A stretch of 64,000 bases of DNA. Source: CAVQJU01 sp963712905. Lineage in GTDB: Bacteria; Acidobacteriota; Vicinamibacteria; Vicinamibacterales; CAVVIG01. A model generated the notes under the pieces. The model was given only the letters and a program-made list of their open reading frames with translations, did no database searches and was not told where the DNA came from. Shown in pieces: positions 55,823-63,882 of this stretch. A program made the translations under genes and the position numbers. The stretch is from positions 62,001 to 126,000 of the forward strand of contig CAVQJU010000003.1 in the NCBI GenBank assembly GCA_963712905.1. The letters run 5' to 3'. Every line of letters starts with the position of its first letter. Positions within the stretch are counted from its first letter, which is position 1.

Positions 55823-56902
55823 TCAACCACCGAGCCCCAATCGTTCCCGATCGTACCGTCCGGCCTGGATGGCCTCGCACCACTCGAGGTGATCGAGATA
55901 CCAGCCCACGGTTTCGCGGAGGCCGGCTTCGAACGTATGCCTTGGCTTCCAGCCCAGTTCTCTCTGAATCCTGGTGGCGTCAATGGCGTAGCGGCGATCG
56001 TGGCCGGGCCGGTCGGGCACGAATTTCTTGAGCGCGCGATACGCGGGGATCTGCCGCCGGGCCAGAGCCGGGTTCGCCGCCGCCGGGCGCCGTTCCTCGA
56101 GCGCATCGCAGATCGCGTCCACGACCTGGACGTTGCTGCGTTCGCTGCCGCCGCCGATGTTGTACTTCTCGCCGACGCGCCCCGTCCGCAGCACTTGCAG
56201 GATGCCCGCGCAATGATCCCCGACGTGCAGCCAGTCGCGGACATTGCCGCCGTCGCCGTAGATCGGCAGTTCCTTCCCTTCGAGGGCATTGAGCGCGACG
56301 AGCGGAATGAGCTTCTCCGGGAACTGGCGCGGTCCGTAGTTGTTCGAGCAGTTGGTCAGCAGCACCGGCAGTTTGAACGTGTGGAAATAGGCGCGCACCA
56401 GGTGGTCGGCGGACGCCTTGCTCGCCGCGTAGGGCGAGTTCGGCGCGTAGGGCGTCTCCTCGCTGAACAGCCCCGATTCGCCCAGCGTCCCGTAGACCTC
56501 GTCAGTGGACACGTGAAGAAACCGGAACGCCCCACGCGCGGCGTCCGGCAGGCTCGCGACGAACTGGCGCGCGGTTTCGAGCAGCACGAACGTGCCGACG
56601 ATGTTGGTGTCGATGAAGACGCGGGGGCCGTCGATCGACCGGTCCACGTGCGTCTCGGCGGCCAGGTTGAGGATCGCGGTGGGCTGCGTGTCGGCGAACA
56701 CGCGCGCCATGGCGTCGCGATCGGCGATGTCGGCCTGGACGAACGTCACGCGCGGATCGGCGAGCGCCCCGTCGAGGTTCAGGAGGCTGCCGGCGTATGT
56801 CAGCTTGTCGACGATGACGATCCGGTCGCCGGTGTGTTCGAGTGCGTGAAAGACGAGATTGGACCCGATGAAGCCCGCGCCACCCGTGATCAGCAGAGGC
56901 AC
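55823..56902 (-). CDS. rfbB: dTDP-glucose 4,6-dehydratase
   Basis: The protein has 359 residues from GTG at 56902, one base after the DGQHR gene stop. The extended SDR signature is LLITGGAGFIGSNLVFHALE for NAD, HVSTDEVYGTLGESGLFSEE with catalytic Thr-Asp-Glu, and SPYAASKASADHLVRAYFHT with the Tyr-x3-Lys pair. NCSNNYGPRQFPEKLIPLVA is characteristic. It converts dTDP-glucose to the 4-keto-6-deoxy sugar. Its near-overlap with the DGQHR gene means the two are cotranscribed. Confidence 0.95.
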   Translation of the reverse strand: MPLLITGGAGFIGSNLVFHALEHTGDRIVIVDKLTYAGSLLNLDGALADPRVTFVQADIADRDAMARVFADTQPTAILNLAAETHVDRSIDGPRVFIDTNIVGTFVLLETARQFVASLPDAARGAFRFLHVSTDEVYGTLGESGLFSEETPYAPNSPYAASKASADHLVRAYFHTFKLPVLLTNCSNNYGPRQFPEKLIPLVALNALEGKELPIYGDGGNVRDWLHVGDHCAGILQVLRTGRVGEKYNIGGGSERSNVQVVDAICDALEERRPAAANPALARRQIPAYRALKKFVPDRPGHDRRYAIDATRIQRELGWKPRHTFEAGLRETVGWYLDHLEWCEAIQAGRYDRERLGLGG

Positions 56903-56903
56903 C

Positions 56904-58049
56904 TTATACCGAGGCCCCCTCCGGGTACTGCAGCGCGAGCCGCAACTCTTTTGCCAGCGAATCGACCGTCGTGCCGGCGCGCTTCCAGGCGCCGTCCGAC
57001 TCGAACCGCAGGTCGCCGATGCGGCGTCCCCACGGCGCGATGACGCGGCCGATGGCGCGGAAGTCCGTGCGATCGGCGTGTTCCTGGTCCAGCCGCCGGG
57101 CCACGTCGGGCGCGACGCGGATGAAGGCGCGCAGCGCCGAGGCCGATCGGATGCTGTACTTGCGGCCGTTCCACGCGCCGCCGAACACCAGCGCGATCTG
57201 CTTGAAGTAGTTGACGAAGAACTTCTTCGCATCCTCGTGGACGTCGCCACCGCGGCGCGACGTGAAGGCGTCGCTCGAGAACAGCTTCTTCAGCTCCTGC
57301 GCGAGCGGCGCCTGCGCGACCCGTCCGCGGCCCACGCCGAGCAGCTTGATCTCGTCGTACAGCGGCGAGTCCTCGCGATCGTTGAGCGCCCGGACGACGT
57401 CGTGCGCCATGGCCAGGTTCTCGTCGCGGTACAGCTGCCGGCCCGAGAGGCTCACCAGGTGCGACGCGTTCAGCCGCGTGTGCTTCGCGTTGATGGTCAC
57501 GAACATCTGGACGACGTGGTCCTCGGGCAACCGGTCGAAGATGATCGCCGGGACGCTGAAGTCCTCGCCGGCAAAACGGTCGATGTCCGCGTGCAGCGCG
57601 AGCAGGCGGTGCTGGCCGTCGATGGCGCGGAGGATCCCCTCCCGTTCGGGGACCTTCAGGATGCCGACGCGCGAGTCTTCCCCCGCCGGCTGAAACGAGA
57701 GCTTCTCGTCGCACGAGATGATCACGGCGCCCGGGATCGACGGAAGGTCGCGCGCCTGCCGGCACTGCTCGTAGTACTGCACGAGCTCGTCGATCTTGCG
57801 GCGGATGATCTGGCGCTGGTAGGCCTTCTCGTTCGACGCGATGCGGCGTTCGAGCAAATCCCAGTTCACCTTCGATGGCGCCGCGCCGGGCATGACCTTC
57901 TGCTTGCCGCCGCGAACGCCGGGTTGCGCGGTGTCGCCGTAGTTCAACACCTCGAACCGAACCAGCTTGTCGATGTCGCTTGCGGTCAAGGACGCCTGAT
58001 AGAACTGCACCCCGAACTGCTGCATGCGGATGGCGGCAACGTTGATCAT
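56904..58049 (-). CDS. DGQHR-domain protein (DndB-like)
   Basis: The protein has 381 residues from the ATG at 58049 (MINVAAIRMQQFGVQFYQAS); a 405-residue form is possible from further upstream. The family motif is AIDGQHRLLALHADIDRFAG, preceded by GAVIISCDEKLSFQPAGEDS and followed by HVVQMFVTINAKHTRLNASH. DGQHR proteins include DndB, the regulator of phosphorothioate DNA modification. No dndA, C, D or E is near, so this is an orphan member, unusually placed at the head of the rfb operon. A -10-like TATAAT is at 58148-58153. Its function here is unknown; phage-defence or regulatory roles are inference only. Confidence 0.82.
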   Translation of the reverse strand: MINVAAIRMQQFGVQFYQASLTASDIDKLVRFEVLNYGDTAQPGVRGGKQKVMPGAAPSKVNWDLLERRIASNEKAYQRQIIRRKIDELVQYYEQCRQARDLPSIPGAVIISCDEKLSFQPAGEDSRVGILKVPEREGILRAIDGQHRLLALHADIDRFAGEDFSVPAIIFDRLPEDHVVQMFVTINAKHTRLNASHLVSLSGRQLYRDENLAMAHDVVRALNDREDSPLYDEIKLLGVGRGRVAQAPLAQELKKLFSSDAFTSRRGGDVHEDAKKFFVNYFKQIALVFGGAWNGRKYSIRSASALRAFIRVAPDVARRLDQEHADRTDFRAIGRVIAPWGRRIGDLRFESDGAWKRAGTTVDSLAKELRLALQYPEGASV

Positions 58050-58147
58050 AGTAAGAGGCGAATTGTACCGACCGAAAGCACGGCATCTCAACGGTTTTTT
58101 CGCCGTCGTGACGGCCGACACTGACCCCGGCTCTGACTTCTAAAGCT

Positions 58148-58153
58148 ATTATA
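58148..58153 (-). promoter_or_regulatory. -10 element TATAAT upstream of the DGQHR-rfb operon
   Basis: TATAAT on the minus strand in an AT-rich stretch about 100 bases before the DGQHR start. No good -35 is seen 16-18 bases upstream. The 141-base region 58050-58190 otherwise holds a short GCCGT/ACGGC hairpin and no gene. Confidence 0.45.
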
Positions 58154-58190
58154 TACAGTGGTTAGAGAAGAATTACCACGTTTAGGTCAT

Positions 58191-58583
58191 TCACCAAATC
58201 GATGCAGTTCTGTCTTGGGTGGGGGGCCGCTTGACGTAAGGGGACCACAGGGTCAGGAGACCCTGAAGGATGAGCGCGACGCCAATAATCACGGCGTAGG
58301 CCTCGAAATGCGGTCGCGTCAGGTTGACGGCGATGGCCCGTCCGCCGGCCGCCACGATGCCCAGGGCTCCGCCTGCGAGCAGCGCGCGGATGCTCAGCCC
58401 GTTGAGTTGGCCGGCAATAACCCCAATTGTCAGAAGGCTTTGCAGAACGAACAGTAGGGCGAGGCCGACCAGCGTCTGGTATCCGGGGCGACGCAGCACC
58501 AGGGCCATGGTGGCGAGCCACCCGCAAGCCGCGATGGTGAAGCAGGAGACGCCAGCCAGCAGGGCCCGCACGACGGGCATCAT
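58191..58583 (-). CDS. small multi-pass membrane protein of unknown function
   Basis: The protein has 130 residues, starting at the ATG that overlaps the upstream stop (ATGA). There are about four hydrophobic helices (VSCFTIAACGWLATMALVL, LVGLALLFVLQSLLTIGVIA, LLAGGALGIVAAGGRAIAV, AYAVIIGVALILQGLLTLW). Sequence resembles small DUF-type membrane proteins but no family is recognised. It is coupled to the acyltransferase-like gene upstream, so a shared membrane role is possible. Confidence 0.65.
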   Translation of the reverse strand: MMPVVRALLAGVSCFTIAACGWLATMALVLRRPGYQTLVGLALLFVLQSLLTIGVIAGQLNGLSIRALLAGGALGIVAAGGRAIAVNLTRPHFEAYAVIIGVALILQGLLTLWSPYVKRPPTQDRTASIW

Positions 58584-59674
58584 ACCGCCTGAACTTTTCC
58601 GTGTAAAGTCATTTGCGGCTTGGCCAGCCGCCAGTTGTCGAAGGCGACGACTGCCCCGTACATCAACAGCGTGAACGCTGCATACGCCACCCCGACGCCC
58701 CACAGCGGCAGGCGGTGGCGCAGCGGCCACGTCGCGTACCCATACACCAGCTCGACGTGGATCCAGTACACGAACAGCGAGCGGCGTCCGAACCGCTCGA
58801 GCGCCGTGAACGCCATCCCGAACCGGTTCGCCGCCTGCTCCATCCCGTACAGCGCCGCGAAGGCCGCCATGATCACGCCCACGCGAATCGCGAAGTAAGT
58901 CGGCGAACTGGTCCAGAACGACGACTGTGCGTAGATGGCCGGGCGCGACGCCGCATAGAAGCCGAACCACGCCAGGGCCAGCCCGACCGCCGCAACCGCG
59001 GCGTGGAAGCGGTGCGGCTGCCCGCGTGCGCCCGTCAGCACGACACCGAGCCCTGCGCCGGCAAACACGAATCCGGCCCAGGGAAACGCGGTGAACGTCG
59101 TGTCCTCCGCCGCCGGCCGGATGTACCACTGCACCCACACCGGCAGCACGTTGACCGCGCCGATCGTCCGCACCAGCGGCGCTGCGAGCGCGACCCCGGC
59201 CGCGAGGCCCGCGTAGGTCGACGTCAGCAGCGCCGGCGATTCCACCAGCGCCCACACGAGCCCGGCGGCCACGATCGCCGGTCCCATGATGTTGAGGATG
59301 TCCACGCGGAACAACGTGATCGGGTGGCCGCCCGGGCTGACCAGAAAGGCCTGCAGGCGGAAAAGAAACGCGAGGATGAAGATTTCGAGACCGCGCCGGC
59401 ACACGGCCCCGGCCGCTTCGCGGCGGCTCCCGCCTCGCCTGACGGCCGCGGCGGCGGCCAGCACGACCGCGAGGCCCGCGAGCCACAAGAACAGCGGCGC
59501 GGCAAATCCCCCCAGCACGGTGGCGTCGCGAAAGATTGCGCCGCGGCGAACCGACGGCCGTGTCCACGCATCGATCGTGTGCGCCCCGATCATCAGGAGC
59601 ACGGCGATGCCGCGCGCCCAGTCGATGTAGGCGAGCCTCTGCCGCGGCCTAGTTCCCGCCAGGGCGGACGTCAC
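58580..59674 (-). CDS. DUF1624 / heparan-alpha-glucosaminide N-acetyltransferase-like membrane protein
   Basis: The protein has 364 residues. RLAYIDWARGIAVLLMIGAH followed by TIDAW is the characteristic N-terminal signature of the DUF1624/HGSNAT-like acyltransferases. About ten membrane helices follow, with an intramembrane His (GAHTIDAW) and a late FVYWIHVELVYGYATWPL. Such proteins acetylate exported sugars; the substrate is unknown. The start at 59674 overlaps the OsmC gene by 26 bases. A nearby rfb operon suggests a cell-surface polysaccharide context. Confidence 0.8.
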   Translation of the reverse strand: MTSALAGTRPRQRLAYIDWARGIAVLLMIGAHTIDAWTRPSVRRGAIFRDATVLGGFAAPLFLWLAGLAVVLAAAAAVRRGGSRREAAGAVCRRGLEIFILAFLFRLQAFLVSPGGHPITLFRVDILNIMGPAIVAAGLVWALVESPALLTSTYAGLAAGVALAAPLVRTIGAVNVLPVWVQWYIRPAAEDTTFTAFPWAGFVFAGAGLGVVLTGARGQPHRFHAAVAAVGLALAWFGFYAASRPAIYAQSSFWTSSPTYFAIRVGVIMAAFAALYGMEQAANRFGMAFTALERFGRRSLFVYWIHVELVYGYATWPLRHRLPLWGVGVAYAAFTLLMYGAVVAFDNWRLAKPQMTLHGKVQAV

Positions 59675-60065
59675 ACGTCACCTGAAAATCGATGTCGTGG
59701 TTGAGCGTGTGCCAGACCGAACAGTACTTGTCGTGCGACAACTCGACGGCACGCTGGACGGCCTCGACGGGAACGGCGCCCTCGACGTCGAACGCGAGCG
59801 CGACCTTGAGAAACCGATGGGGATCCTCCTGCGCGCGCTCAGCGACCAGGTGCGCGCGAAGGCCCCGGAGCGGATGGCGTCCTTTCGTGAGGATGTAGAC
59901 GACGTCGGCGGCCATGCAGCCGGCCAGCGCAAACGCCAGGGCCTGCACCGGCGAAGGCCCCGCGGCGCTGTCGCCGTCGATCGTCATGGAGGTGACGCCT
60001 GAGACGCCGGAGAACTGAAGGCCGCCGATCCACGTCAGATCGGCGACGGTGGGCGGCTTGCTCAC
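59649..60065 (-). CDS. OsmC/Ohr-family peroxidase-like protein
   Basis: The protein has 138 residues. The family cysteines are present: ALAFALAGCMAADVVYILTK (first Cys) and HDKYCSVWHTLNHDIDFQVT (second Cys). ADLTWIGGLQFSGVSG and DGDSAAGPSPVQALAFAL are typical of the OsmC-like YhfA branch. OsmC/Ohr enzymes reduce organic hydroperoxides using the two cysteines. It lies downstream of the FTR1 permease (10-base gap), so iron and peroxide stress may share expression. Confidence 0.87.
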   Translation of the reverse strand: MSKPPTVADLTWIGGLQFSGVSGVTSMTIDGDSAAGPSPVQALAFALAGCMAADVVYILTKGRHPLRGLRAHLVAERAQEDPHRFLKVALAFDVEGAVPVEAVQRAVELSHDKYCSVWHTLNHDIDFQVTCDVRPGGN

Positions 60066-60075
60066 GTCCCGGATT

Positions 60076-60855
60076 CTATCGGACTTTCGCCTCCGCGACC
60101 CTCGCGGTCTCGGTCGATCGCAGCTGCGAGCCGCCTCGCGCGAGGAGCAGCCACCCGAGCGGCAGGATGACGAGCATGTAGGTCAGTGCATGACCGAAGA
60201 CGCTGTCGGGTCCCCACGACTCGGTCGCCGCGTGGATGAACTCGCTGTACGGCAGGTAGCCCTGCTCGGACATCTCGTGGATGCTGGAGATGAGGAGCTG
60301 CACGACGAACACGAACAGGAAGATCGCGGTCACCTGGAAAAAAAGCCCGAGGTTCACGCGATGGCCGTAGCGCGTCCACAGCCACGCGACGAACGCCGCC
60401 ACCGCCACGCCCCCGGCCGCGCCGGCGACCAGCGTCAGCGTCTGGCGAAGCTGCAGCAGGAGCAGCGCGGTTTCGATGCCTTCCCTGCCGATCATGAGCA
60501 GCGTGAAGAGGAAGACGCCGAGCAGGGCGCCCAACCCGGTCCGCACCGTGTTCGACTGCAGGTGGTGTTCGATCTCGCCCTTCATCCGCTTGCCGGCCCG
60601 CCACATGTGGAGGGTCAGCGACGCGACGGAGATGGCGGCCACGAACGCCAGGGGGCCCTCGATCCATTCCTGGTTGGCCGCGTTGTAGAGCAGGTAGCCG
60701 CCGCCGGCGCTCACCACGACCGCCGCGACGATGCCCCAGTGAACGGCCTTCGCCAGGTCGCCGCGCCCGCTCTTGCGCAGATAAGCCAGGCTGATAGCGA
60801 CGATGAGAAACGCTTCGAGCCCCTCGCGGAGCGTGATCACGAACGCCTGCAGCAT
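60076..60855 (-). CDS. FTR1-family high-affinity iron permease
   Basis: The protein has 259 residues and seven hydrophobic segments. The two conserved Glu motifs REGLEAFLIVAIS (near the N-terminus) and IGREGIETALLLLQLRQT are the iron-path REGLE signatures of FTR1/EfeU. It would import ferric iron after oxidation, possibly with a separate oxidase not seen here. A perfect 8-1-8 palindrome lies 17-33 bases upstream of the start. It is the first gene of an operon with OsmC downstream. Confidence 0.9.
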   Translation of the reverse strand: MLQAFVITLREGLEAFLIVAISLAYLRKSGRGDLAKAVHWGIVAAVVVSAGGGYLLYNAANQEWIEGPLAFVAAISVASLTLHMWRAGKRMKGEIEHHLQSNTVRTGLGALLGVFLFTLLMIGREGIETALLLLQLRQTLTLVAGAAGGVAVAAFVAWLWTRYGHRVNLGLFFQVTAIFLFVFVVQLLISSIHEMSEQGYLPYSEFIHAATESWGPDSVFGHALTYMLVILPLGWLLLARGGSQLRSTETARVAEAKVR

Positions 60856-60871
60856 GTCTGATTCCAGGGAA

Positions 60872-60888
60872 CTGAGACTCAGTCTCAG
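60872..60888. promoter_or_regulatory. Fur-like 7-1-7 palindrome upstream of the FTR1 permease
   Basis: CTGAGACTCAGTCTCAG is a perfect inverted repeat with one central base. The core TGAGACT-C-AGTCTCA has the 7-1-7 geometry of Fur boxes. It is placed where a repressor would block ftr1 transcription. Binding by Fur or the DtxR/MntR protein (23668) is inferred. Confidence 0.65.
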
Positions 60889-60998
60889 ATAGCTCTCAGT
60901 GAGTTTACTTCCCGAAAATCCGACCGGTCAAGTCTCCAATTGTGGCGGGCCCGTGACACGGCGGCGGGAAGCCTCCGGCGTTGCGCTAAGCTGAAGCC

Positions 60999-61889
60999 AT
61001 GCGAAAGACAGGCGCCCTCGGCCTCGCCTTCTGCCTGGGTCTGGCCACCCTGGCCGCGCAGCAGGCGACCTTCAAGTCCGGCACCCAGATCGTCTCGGTA
61101 TTCACCACGGTGACCGACGCACAGAAACGTCTCGTGCCCGACCTGGTGCAGGACGATTTCGAAGTGTTCGACAACGAGAAGCCGCAGCCGCTCGTCTTCT
61201 TCGAGAACGAGGTGCAGCCGATCTCGGTCGTCGTCATGCTCGACACGAGCGGCAGCATGACGCTCACGCTCGACCTGCTTCGCCACGCGGCCGAAGAGTT
61301 CGTCAACCGCCTGCTGCCCACCGACCAGGCGCGGGTGGGCGCGTTCAACGACAGGATCGAGTTCAACTCGCGGTTCATGAACGATCGCGATCAGCTCGTC
61401 ACCGACATCAAGAACCTCGACTACGGCAACTCCACGCGTCTCTGGGATGCCATCGCGGCGAGCCTGGATGAACTGAAGGGCATCGACGGCCGCCGCGTGA
61501 TCCTCGTCTTCACCGACGGCGACGACACGGGCAGCCGCAACAGCAGCATGGGGAAGATCATCGATCGCGCGCGCGCCGAGGAAGTGATGATTTACGCGAT
61601 CGGCCTGGAAAGCCAGATTCTGGGTCAACGGACGAAGCCCGACCGGGGCCTGCGGAAGATCGCCGACGAGACCGGCGGCGGGTACTTCGAGCTCACGAAG
61701 ACGAGCGAGCTCTCCTCGACGTTCACCCGCGTGGCCCAGGAGCTGCACAGCCAGTACGTGCTCGGCTTCACGCCGACCATGCTCGACGGCAAGGTCCACA
61801 AGCTCCTCGTGCGCGTCAAGAAGCCCGGCATGACCGCCCGCGCGCGCCGCAGCTATCTCGCCGGCACAGAAAAGGGCCCCGCCCAGTAG
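60999..61889 (+). CDS. secreted VWA (VWFA-related) domain protein
   Basis: The protein has 296 residues with a signal peptide. After QIVSVFTTVTDAQKRLVPDL and DFEVFDNEKPQPLVFFENE there is a von Willebrand A domain with the metal-ion site VVVMLDTSGSMTLTLDLL, RVILVFTDGDDTGSRNSS and IYAIGLESQILGQ. The C-terminal LHSQYVLGFTPTMLDGKVHK matches the VWFA-related family common in Acidobacteriota. It probably mediates extracellular protein binding. It is divergent from the FTR1 permease and is followed by cyaY 13 bases later. Confidence 0.88.
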   Translation: MRKTGALGLAFCLGLATLAAQQATFKSGTQIVSVFTTVTDAQKRLVPDLVQDDFEVFDNEKPQPLVFFENEVQPISVVVMLDTSGSMTLTLDLLRHAAEEFVNRLLPTDQARVGAFNDRIEFNSRFMNDRDQLVTDIKNLDYGNSTRLWDAIAASLDELKGIDGRRVILVFTDGDDTGSRNSSMGKIIDRARAEEVMIYAIGLESQILGQRTKPDRGLRKIADETGGGYFELTKTSELSSTFTRVAQELHSQYVLGFTPTMLDGKVHKLLVRVKKPGMTARARRSYLAGTEKGPAQ

Positions 61890-61902
61890 AACCGGCAAAA
61901 CC

Positions 61903-62220
61903 ATGACGCTGACCGATCAGGATTTCCGTGTCCGAAGCGACGAAGCGCTCGAGCAGGCGCGCCGCGCGCTGCTGCCCCTCGCCGATCAGGAAGGTTTCGA
62001 GGTCGAGTTTTCCGACGGCACGCTGAACCTGATGTTCGACGAACCGTCCGAAGCCCGGTTCGTCGTCAGCCCCAACGCGCCCGTGCGGCAGATCTGGGTC
62101 TCGGCGATGGCGAAGGGCTACAAGCTGTCGTGGGAAGCGGGGGCCGGGGCGTTCGCGCTCAACGGGGAAACGCTCCCGCAACTCCTCGATCGGCTCACCA
62201 GGCAGTTTCTGGCAGGCTGA
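61903..62220 (+). CDS. cyaY: frataxin homologue CyaY
   Basis: The protein has 105 residues. The acidic N-terminal helix (TDQDFRVRSDEALEQARRAL), DGTLNLMFDEPSEARFVVSP and VRQIWVSAMAKGYKLSWEAG are the frataxin fold. CyaY binds iron and IscS and modulates cluster assembly. It lies apart from the isc operon (50 kb away) but with iron-related genes nearby. The stop TGA directly precedes a palindromic repeat. Confidence 0.87.
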   Translation: MTLTDQDFRVRSDEALEQARRALLPLADQEGFEVEFSDGTLNLMFDEPSEARFVVSPNAPVRQIWVSAMAKGYKLSWEAGAGAFALNGETLPQLLDRLTRQFLAG

Positions 62221-62221
62221 T

Positions 62222-62273
62222 GTAGCGCGGGGCTTTCAGCCCCGCGACGGCGGCCCTGAAAGGGCCGCCCTAC
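62222..62273. repeat. palindromic REP-like element, copy 4 (convergent junction cyaY/coxB)
   Basis: The two-hairpin form runs GTAGCGCGGGGC ... GGGCCGCCCTAC. It lies one base after the cyaY stop and two bases before the coxB stop (62276-62278). Confidence 0.92.
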
Positions 62274-62275
62274 GT

Positions 62276-63055
62276 CTACTTCGCGAGCGCTTTGACCTGT
62301 TCGGCCATCCACGCCGCGTACTCGGCGTCGCTCTGAACGATGACGTAGCCGCGCATGCGGAAGTGGCCGAGGCCGCACAGCTGCGAGCAGGCGATCTCGT
62401 AGTCGAAGTCAGCCTTGCCGTTTTTGGCGCGCATCTCGGCGGTCGTCACGGTGGGGACGAACCAGACCGGGATTTCGAGGCCCGGCACGGCATCCTGCTT
62501 GATCCGCATCTCGTACAACCCGAAGCTGTGAATCACGTCCTTGCTCGTCAGGTGCACGAGGATAGGACGGTTCACCGGCACGTGCAGCTGGTTGATGTCG
62601 GTGATGTCGTCTTTCGCGTCGGCATCGTTGCGGTCGAGGCCCAGCGGGTTGTCCGCCGAAACGAGCTTGATGTCGGTGCGGCCGAACTTGCCGTCGGCGC
62701 CCGGGTAGTGCATGTTCCACGCGAACTGCTCACCCACGACCCGCACGACCACGGCTTCGTTCTCCGCGGGGAGATTCTGCACGCGCTTGGCCCAGGCCGG
62801 AATCGCGTAGAACACCAGCAGGACGGCCTCGATGACGGCGACGGCGACTTCGAGGCTCTTCGACAGCTTGCCCTTGGCGCCCACATAGCTCGCCTTCGGG
62901 TTCGCGCCGGCGCGGAACTTCACCAGCACGTACAGGAAGAACGCGCCCCAGCCGACAAACAGCACCAGCATCAGCCAGTGCACGAGCACCATCATCTGGT
63001 CGATTTCGCCTGCGTGCGCCGACGCGGCCGGCGGCATCCCCAACCAATTCAGCAT
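62276..63055 (-). CDS. coxB: cytochrome c oxidase subunit II
   Basis: The protein has 259 residues. Two membrane helices near the N-terminus (VLVHWLMLVLFVGWGAFFLY and LEVAVAVIEAVLLVFYAIPA) are followed by the CuA domain with SKDVIHSFGLYEMRIKQDA (first His) and DYEIACSQLCGLGHFRMRGY, giving Cys, Cys, His, Met ligands. It receives electrons from cytochrome c for oxygen reduction. A short unusual insertion (NPLGLDRNDADAKDDITD) lies in the middle. It is part of a minus-strand cox operon that continues off the right edge. Confidence 0.94.
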   Translation of the reverse strand: MLNWLGMPPAASAHAGEIDQMMVLVHWLMLVLFVGWGAFFLYVLVKFRAGANPKASYVGAKGKLSKSLEVAVAVIEAVLLVFYAIPAWAKRVQNLPAENEAVVVRVVGEQFAWNMHYPGADGKFGRTDIKLVSADNPLGLDRNDADAKDDITDINQLHVPVNRPILVHLTSKDVIHSFGLYEMRIKQDAVPGLEIPVWFVPTVTTAEMRAKNGKADFDYEIACSQLCGLGHFRMRGYVIVQSDAEYAAWMAEQVKALAK

Positions 63056-63064
63056 TGAATTCCT

Positions 63065-63319
63065 CTAGGCTCGATCGTCGGCGAACATCCGCGCCCGCCG
63101 AGCGAGATAGACAAAAAACGCCGCAAACCCGGCCAGCACGGCAACGACAACGCCGAGCAGGAAATAGACACCCATGTTCACGCCCTGCGCCATCGGCGAG
63201 TCGCTCTGGCCGAAGCACACCGGGCACGCGAGGGCCGCGCGCGGCACGGCCAGCATCAGCGCCGTGAGCAGCGCCACCAGCCACCGGCCACCGACCACTG
63301 ACCGCAACGGGTTCGCCAT
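63065..63319 (-). CDS. small membrane protein with CPVCFG motif next to cox genes
   Basis: The protein has 84 residues. A signal or membrane helix (WLVALLTALMLAVPRAALA) precedes CPVCFGQSDSPMAQGVNMGV and a second helix (VYFLLGVVVAVLAGFAAFFV). The CxxC could bind heme or copper or form a disulfide. The motif recurs next to oxidase genes in other acidobacteria as far as remembered, but no formal family is assigned. It lies between coxB and another small membrane gene, so an assembly role is possible. Confidence 0.65.
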   Translation of the reverse strand: MANPLRSVVGGRWLVALLTALMLAVPRAALACPVCFGQSDSPMAQGVNMGVYFLLGVVVAVLAGFAAFFVYLARRARMFADDRA

Positions 63320-63322
63320 CGC

Positions 63323-63520
63323 CTACAGGTTCCTCGTCTTGCGCTGGAACATCGTGGCGTAGACCGCCAGGGCCCCGACGCAGGCCACCGACAGGACGGC
63401 GCCGGCCAGGTAGGCGCCGGACGGATCAACCCGATACTGGTTCACCGCCCACGCGGCGCAAAAGGCCGCCAGCAGGCCCGAGGCGGCGATGAAGACGATG
63501 TGAAAGGCCTTGAGTGACAT
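63323..63520 (-). CDS. short membrane protein of the cox operon
   Basis: The protein has 65 residues from the ATG at 63520. Two helices (FHIVFIAASGLLAAFCAAWA and GAYLAGAVLSVACVGALAVY) are joined by NQYRVDPS. No cofactor motif is seen. Small accessory subunits of this kind occur in oxidase operons; the assignment rests on position alone. Confidence 0.6.
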   Translation of the reverse strand: MSLKAFHIVFIAASGLLAAFCAAWAVNQYRVDPSGAYLAGAVLSVACVGALAVYATMFQRKTRNL

Positions 63521-63528
63521 GTCCGGGC

Positions 63529-63870
63529 TCAGTGCGCGGCGCCCGACTCGTGCGCGGCAGGCGCGCCGGTTGGCGTGCCGATGCCGCCCGACACGGTCAA
63601 CAGCGGCAGGAACAGCAGCACGATGAAGAAGAACGCGGTCAGCAGCAGCGACCCGTAGATCCACTTCTTCTCGTGGCTCAGGTGCATGAACACGCTGGCC
63701 ACCATCGTGCCTTTGATCGACGCGATGATGAGCGCCAGGGTGATCGCCGCCGGCACCGCGAGGTGGAACGCATTGGCGGCGACCGTCACGCCGGTGAACA
63801 CCAGCAGCAGCGCGCCGACGACCATGTAGCTGCGGATGCTTTTCTTGATGGCTTCCTGATCGGAATGCAT
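63529..63870 (-). CDS. cytochrome c oxidase subunit IV family protein
   Basis: The protein has 113 residues with three membrane helices (YMVVGALLLVFTGVTVAANA, AAITLALIIASIKGTMVASV, WIYGSLLLTAFFFIVLLFLP). The segment IKGTMVASVFMHLSHEKKW is the hallmark of prokaryotic subunit IV (COX4-type). It lies 12 bases before the subunit III stop, in the usual operon order III-IV. Confidence 0.85.
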   Translation of the reverse strand: MHSDQEAIKKSIRSYMVVGALLLVFTGVTVAANAFHLAVPAAITLALIIASIKGTMVASVFMHLSHEKKWIYGSLLLTAFFFIVLLFLPLLTVSGGIGTPTGAPAAHESGAAH

Positions 63871-63882
63871 TCGAAGCGCTCC

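Noticed and set aside
56904..58049. DNA phosphorothioation (Dnd) locus
   Set aside because: Only the DGQHR domain is present; dndA, C, D and E are absent from the window.
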